This document shows positions 60,901 to 64,000 of a DNA stretch of 64,000 bases, one piece after another. The DNA is taken from assembly GCF_020080835.1 (NCBI RefSeq), contig NC_058158.1, positions 31,886,305-31,950,304 of the forward strand, read 5' to 3'. The notes beneath the pieces were generated by a model. It made no database searches. It was not told the DNA's origin and worked only from the letters and a program-made list of their open reading frames with translations. This DNA is from Cotesia glomerata. Lineage: Eukaryota > Arthropoda > Insecta > Hymenoptera > Braconidae. Both the position numbers and the translations under genes were made by a program. How positions within the stretch are numbered: position 1 is the first letter of the stretch; every line of letters starts with the position of its first letter.

Positions 60901-61845
60901 CACTACCGAAATATTGCCACGATATTGAAGGATCATGTTCATAATTATTGATAAACGTTTGATCCAGTTCTTCAGACCACTTTATCGCTCTGATTACATC
61001 TGGCGCGCGATCGTAAACATTCGTCGGCACATGCACTGCTGATTTAGTGATATTTACTTCGCCACCAAAGTGTCGACTGAATTCATATTCAATAGAATTA
61101 TTCTTCGCGTTGACATACTGGAATTCTTGCCCAGGTACTGCATCGTTATTTGACAATGCTGATGTTTCTGCTATGTCCATTATTCTCTGCAAATAAATCA
61201 AAATTATAATTATAATTGTAATTAGCAATTGATTTTATTCAAAAAAAGACTAAAATAAATAAATAAATATATTTACTCTAATGGCTGATATTTTAGACTC
61301 CATCATTTCTTTAATATCTTTGGCAATCTCATGGACAAGAGCACTGCCATCATGTGCTTTAACGTCAGCCTGTTTGTAACTCTCTTCGAATTTTTGAACA
61401 TTCGTCACGTATTTTCCCAGCTGTGAGAGTTCGAAGCCAAGTTTGTGCGCCCATGTCTTCACACTGTCAAAAAAAATACAACGCAGTTAATGAATATTTA
61501 TAAAAATAGAAACTGGAAATCAAAACATTGAGTTGTGACAATTATAAAAATAATAAATTGTCAGTATGATATAAACTTTGATCTTTTTTTATATTAAGAA
61601 TTTCACTGATCACGTGTCATGTAATCCCTTGATAATCTACTTAAAATGTATCAGTAGCACCACAATCACAACAAGTTTTACAATCACTCAGTTATTTACA
61701 ATAATTCGTGTTACATTTTTTTTTTATAATACGATATAAAAATCATATACACCGTAACTTACGTAGCAAAAGAGACGATATCGGTTTCTCCTGGAGTTGA
61801 AAATACAATTAGAACAAATAAAATGGGCAGTAAGCATTCCTTCAT
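54910..61845 (-). CDS. Voltage-gated calcium channel alpha2/delta subunit (alpha2/delta-3 / straightjacket-like)
   Basis: Extracellular auxiliary subunit that traffics and stabilises CaV channels and acts in synapse formation. Exons: 61845-61763, 61463-61277, 61186-60242, 60144-59821, (59628-59572 optional), 58606-58526, 58457-58383, 58309-58205, 58137-58063, 57958-57814, 57719-57653, 57577-57411, 57332-57209, 56315-56032, 55963-55620, 55542-54910. This gives 1212 aa without the optional exon. The signal peptide is MKECLLPILFVLIVFS. A VWA_N segment is followed by a VWA domain with an intact MIDAS (ILVDVSGSMTG, about residue 232). Cache-type regions include NLLGVAGTDVPIQEI and SFIVTNNGYVLIHPDLRPV. 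The delta part is Cys-rich, and the C-terminus (NSGLLISIISVITITRLIRT) looks like a GPI-anchor signal. An acidic insert (EEEHSHNDYEDHDDR) is unusual. Confidence 0.93.
59572..59628 (-). other. Possible 57-nt cassette exon of the alpha2/delta gene
   Basis: After a GTCCACAG acceptor, 19 in-frame codons (NITEMVLIKEAYWVAQTRE) lead to a weak donor GAG|GTTGGC. Both flanking junctions are phase 0, so skipping also keeps frame and joins RRKNA directly to SRVANLLG. It sits isolated in a 1.2 kb intron just after the VWA region, a place where mammalian alpha2/delta-1 is alternatively spliced. Confidence 0.5.
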
Positions 61846-62375
61846 CCCTCTGCTGATAACCACTTTGATTATTTCTTTTTGTTTTTAGTTATTTTTAATT
61901 AAACTAATATTTTATTTTAATAAAATTGCCACAGTGATGATAAAATTAAAAAAATTATAGTAATATTAACTTTAATAATAAGAAGAAGAATAATGATAAA
62001 TGTTATGATGAAAAAAGAGCACTGGAGATATTTTATGTGTGACTTGTATTAACTGAACAGTGATATGACAGAATGAGGAGCACGGTGTGGCCTCCCCAAC
62101 TCCATTATCGATCACAGGGTCGGTTTTTCCGAGCTTGCGCGTGTAACAATATGCATTGGGGGATGCCCGACGTATTTTGTGTAACTTTTCTTTACTGAAG
62201 AGCACAGCTGATACAACAAATGTTACGCAGGGGACAGCGCAGATGATCGGATCAACATAAAAAGCTTACACTTAATAATTAATTATAAAATTAAATTTCA
62301 ACTGAGGTCAATATAATTTTAAGTAAAAATACTTTTTTAAATTTAGTTTGAATAAAATTTACCACTCGCAAGGGC
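61846..62375. promoter_or_regulatory. Promoter interval of the first alpha2/delta gene, 3' flank of the second
   Basis: Only 530 bp separates the ATG of one alpha2/delta gene from the stop codon of the next. It is moderately AT-rich with a GC-richer patch at 62060-62250. No exon recognised. Confidence 0.45.
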
Positions 62376-64000
62376 TTACAAAATAATTTTAAGAGTGACT
62401 AGAATAAATAATAATAATATATTAATATGAATTGAATTATGCAGTCTTGTTCCTCGTCCACATTGGTCTATTTCATCTTCCTCTGGGTGCTCGGTAAAAC
62501 ATTTCTCAAGACGTCTTCGAGGCAAATCATTTAATTTTTTCTTGTGACATGGTTCTGGTTCAGTGTCATTTGTATATTCACTAGGGTCTACTTGAACGGG
62601 CAGTACTTCTAAGCGCTCGTAACACGTGGGATACAATGTGTCGACGACTACGAGAAGAAGATTTGTATTAGGTACCTGTAATATTTTAAATTTTATAAAA
62701 TAATTAATTAATCAACATCAAAATAAAAAACAAAAAAATACTCACTAATTGAGCGAAAAACGGGCGTGAACACTGTTCTGGTTTATTAGTTATCTGATTC
62801 ACAGCCAACGTTTGATTCATAATATACAGAGTTCTTTTTAAATCACACGAAAATGGTACTTCTATTTCATGCGGTGGCTTTGGTTTCTCCGGTAGGTCTT
62901 CGTCCGAATGCACCCTTGCAAATGTCTCGGGTATATTTACAAACTGCGACATTATCCAGAGTGTACGTACAAAAAACCAAGTAATGAGATTGTAAATATT
63001 GGTAAAAGGATTACTCAAAAAACTTGCTGCACCTTCGAGCGCCTGGATAAAAATGATCATTTTTTGTTACCAAAAAATTAAATGTTAAAAAAAAAAAATG
63101 GATAAACATACAATTGTTTTACATAAACCTTGATAGTCATAAATTTCAACGGCTTTGTAAAAACCTTGAATAACCATCGATTTCATAACAGCACCCTCGA
63201 CAGCGCCCAAAAATTGACCAGTGTCGTTGTGTGCTTCTGATACGACAACGAACCCATTTTGATCGATTAGGTAGCAGTCTATCCAAGCGTGCGAACAATC
63301 CATATCGGGATTACTTGTTACTGAAGTTATATCTATGAATCTTTGATAGAACGCCGTCATGGGCATTTGAAAACCAACGACAGCTGCCGATGCATTTTTG
63401 CCTCCGTCACGTGGAAATATTGCCATTGAAGCTGTTACTGTAGCTTCAGGTCCAGCATTCCAAGGTACTAAATTTAAAAATTAAAAAAAATATAAAAAGA
63501 AGAAATAACAAAACCAAAGAGAAAAATTCATTGAAATTACCTGTCAGTAAAATACTGTTCGGATTGATTTGATGTTGAAAAATAGCTCCCTTGTACCACG
63601 GTTCATTGACAGCGCGTCTATGAAGATCACCAAACTCCAATGGATCTCTAACTTCCTCCAAATAATCCGACTCAATGTACTGCCACTTTGTTAAGCCACT
63701 CTGCGTTGCCACGAATCTCAAGAATACTTTGTAAAGTTCCGCAAGTCTTTTAGAGTCCTCATCCTTGTACCTGAAATCTCCAGAGTAACTTTGATTCGTG
63801 GCTTTCGCATCAAATACCAGCAACTGCATAAGTTCTTCATTGCAGTAGTAATCATCATCTTCCAAAACTTGTCTTCCGCAGTCTGGCTCTTCTTCTTCTT
63901 CCATACTAATATCATAAGCCGTGTACTGATCAGACCATTTCCAACCTGGCTGACCGAGTCGCCCGAGGAAGTAACGGACTTCTGCTTCAGGACTCGGGAA
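62376..64000 (-). CDS. Second voltage-gated calcium channel alpha2/delta subunit, C-terminal part (runs off the window)
   Basis: Only the 3' exons are present: beyond 64000-63541, 63467-63112, 63042-62746, 62675-62376. It matches the delta-proximal half of the first gene domain by domain: FVATQSGLTKWQ (against FMATHSGLTRWQ), RRAVNEPWYKGAIFQHQI, AAVVGFQMPMTAFYQRF, CYLIDQNGFVVVSEAHNDTGQFLG, YDYQGLCKTI, and a C-terminal hydrophobic tail (INILLLFILVTLKIIL) suited to GPI anchoring. Orientation is the same as the neighbour, so the two are a tandem pair. Identity is low enough that the duplication is old. The N-terminal half with the VWA domain lies outside the window. Confidence 0.9.

Noticed and set aside
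1..64000. tRNA, rRNA, CRISPR or viral integration signals
   Set aside because: No tRNA-like cloverleaf, rRNA block, spaced direct-repeat array or viral gene was recognised in either strand.

Overview
The window is AT-rich nuclear DNA of an insect. It carries intron-containing arthropod genes with GT-AG introns and no bacterial or organellar organisation. The protein set (neuroglian, shifted, erect wing, Sfmbt, alpha2/delta subunits) and the small introns suit a hymenopteran, perhaps a parasitoid wasp; that placement is inference. Exon models below were built by hand from splice motifs, reading-frame continuity and family knowledge. For all full-length models the summed coding exons divide by three.

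Layout: 1.8-5.1 kb (-) an acyl-CoA desaturase, with a non-autonomous hAT-like foldback element inside the intron that splits its third histidine box. 5.1-10.3 kb non-coding, probably desaturase 5' UTR exons and promoters. 10.4-11.5 kb (+) ribosomal protein S8. 11.7-15.3 kb (-) ZMYND8-type chromatin reader. 16.1-16.8 kb (+) cytochrome c oxidase subunit 5A. 19.2-23.6 kb (-) erect wing/NRF1 with two alternative 3' ends and a GC-richer promoter block at 24.3-25.8 kb. 26.6-29.6 kb (-) shifted/WIF1, with COQ7 (+) nested in one of its introns. 29.7-36.5 kb non-coding.

36.5-42.3 kb (-) neuroglian, complete (6 Ig, 5 FN3, TM, ankyrin-binding tail) with two alternative C-terminal exons. 44.5-46.0 kb (-) holds the most striking feature: a tandem neuroglian paralogue reduced to signal peptide plus Ig1-Ig4. 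It stops exactly where Ig5 would begin and has its own TATA promoter. This is the architecture of lepidopteran hemolin, a secreted immune protein also related to neuroglian.

47.4-51.1 kb (-) Sfmbt Polycomb protein. 52.4-53.7 kb (+) mitochondrial release factor 1. 54.9-61.8 kb (-) a complete voltage-gated calcium channel alpha2/delta subunit, followed by the C-terminal half of a second tandem alpha2/delta gene (62.4 kb to beyond the window edge).

Two genes here (erect wing and neuroglian) are classic targets of the neuronal RNA-binding protein ELAV in Drosophila. Both keep the kind of alternative 3' architecture on which that regulation acts. Several pairs are head-to-head (ZMYND8/COX5A, Sfmbt/release factor), suggesting shared promoter regions for housekeeping genes.
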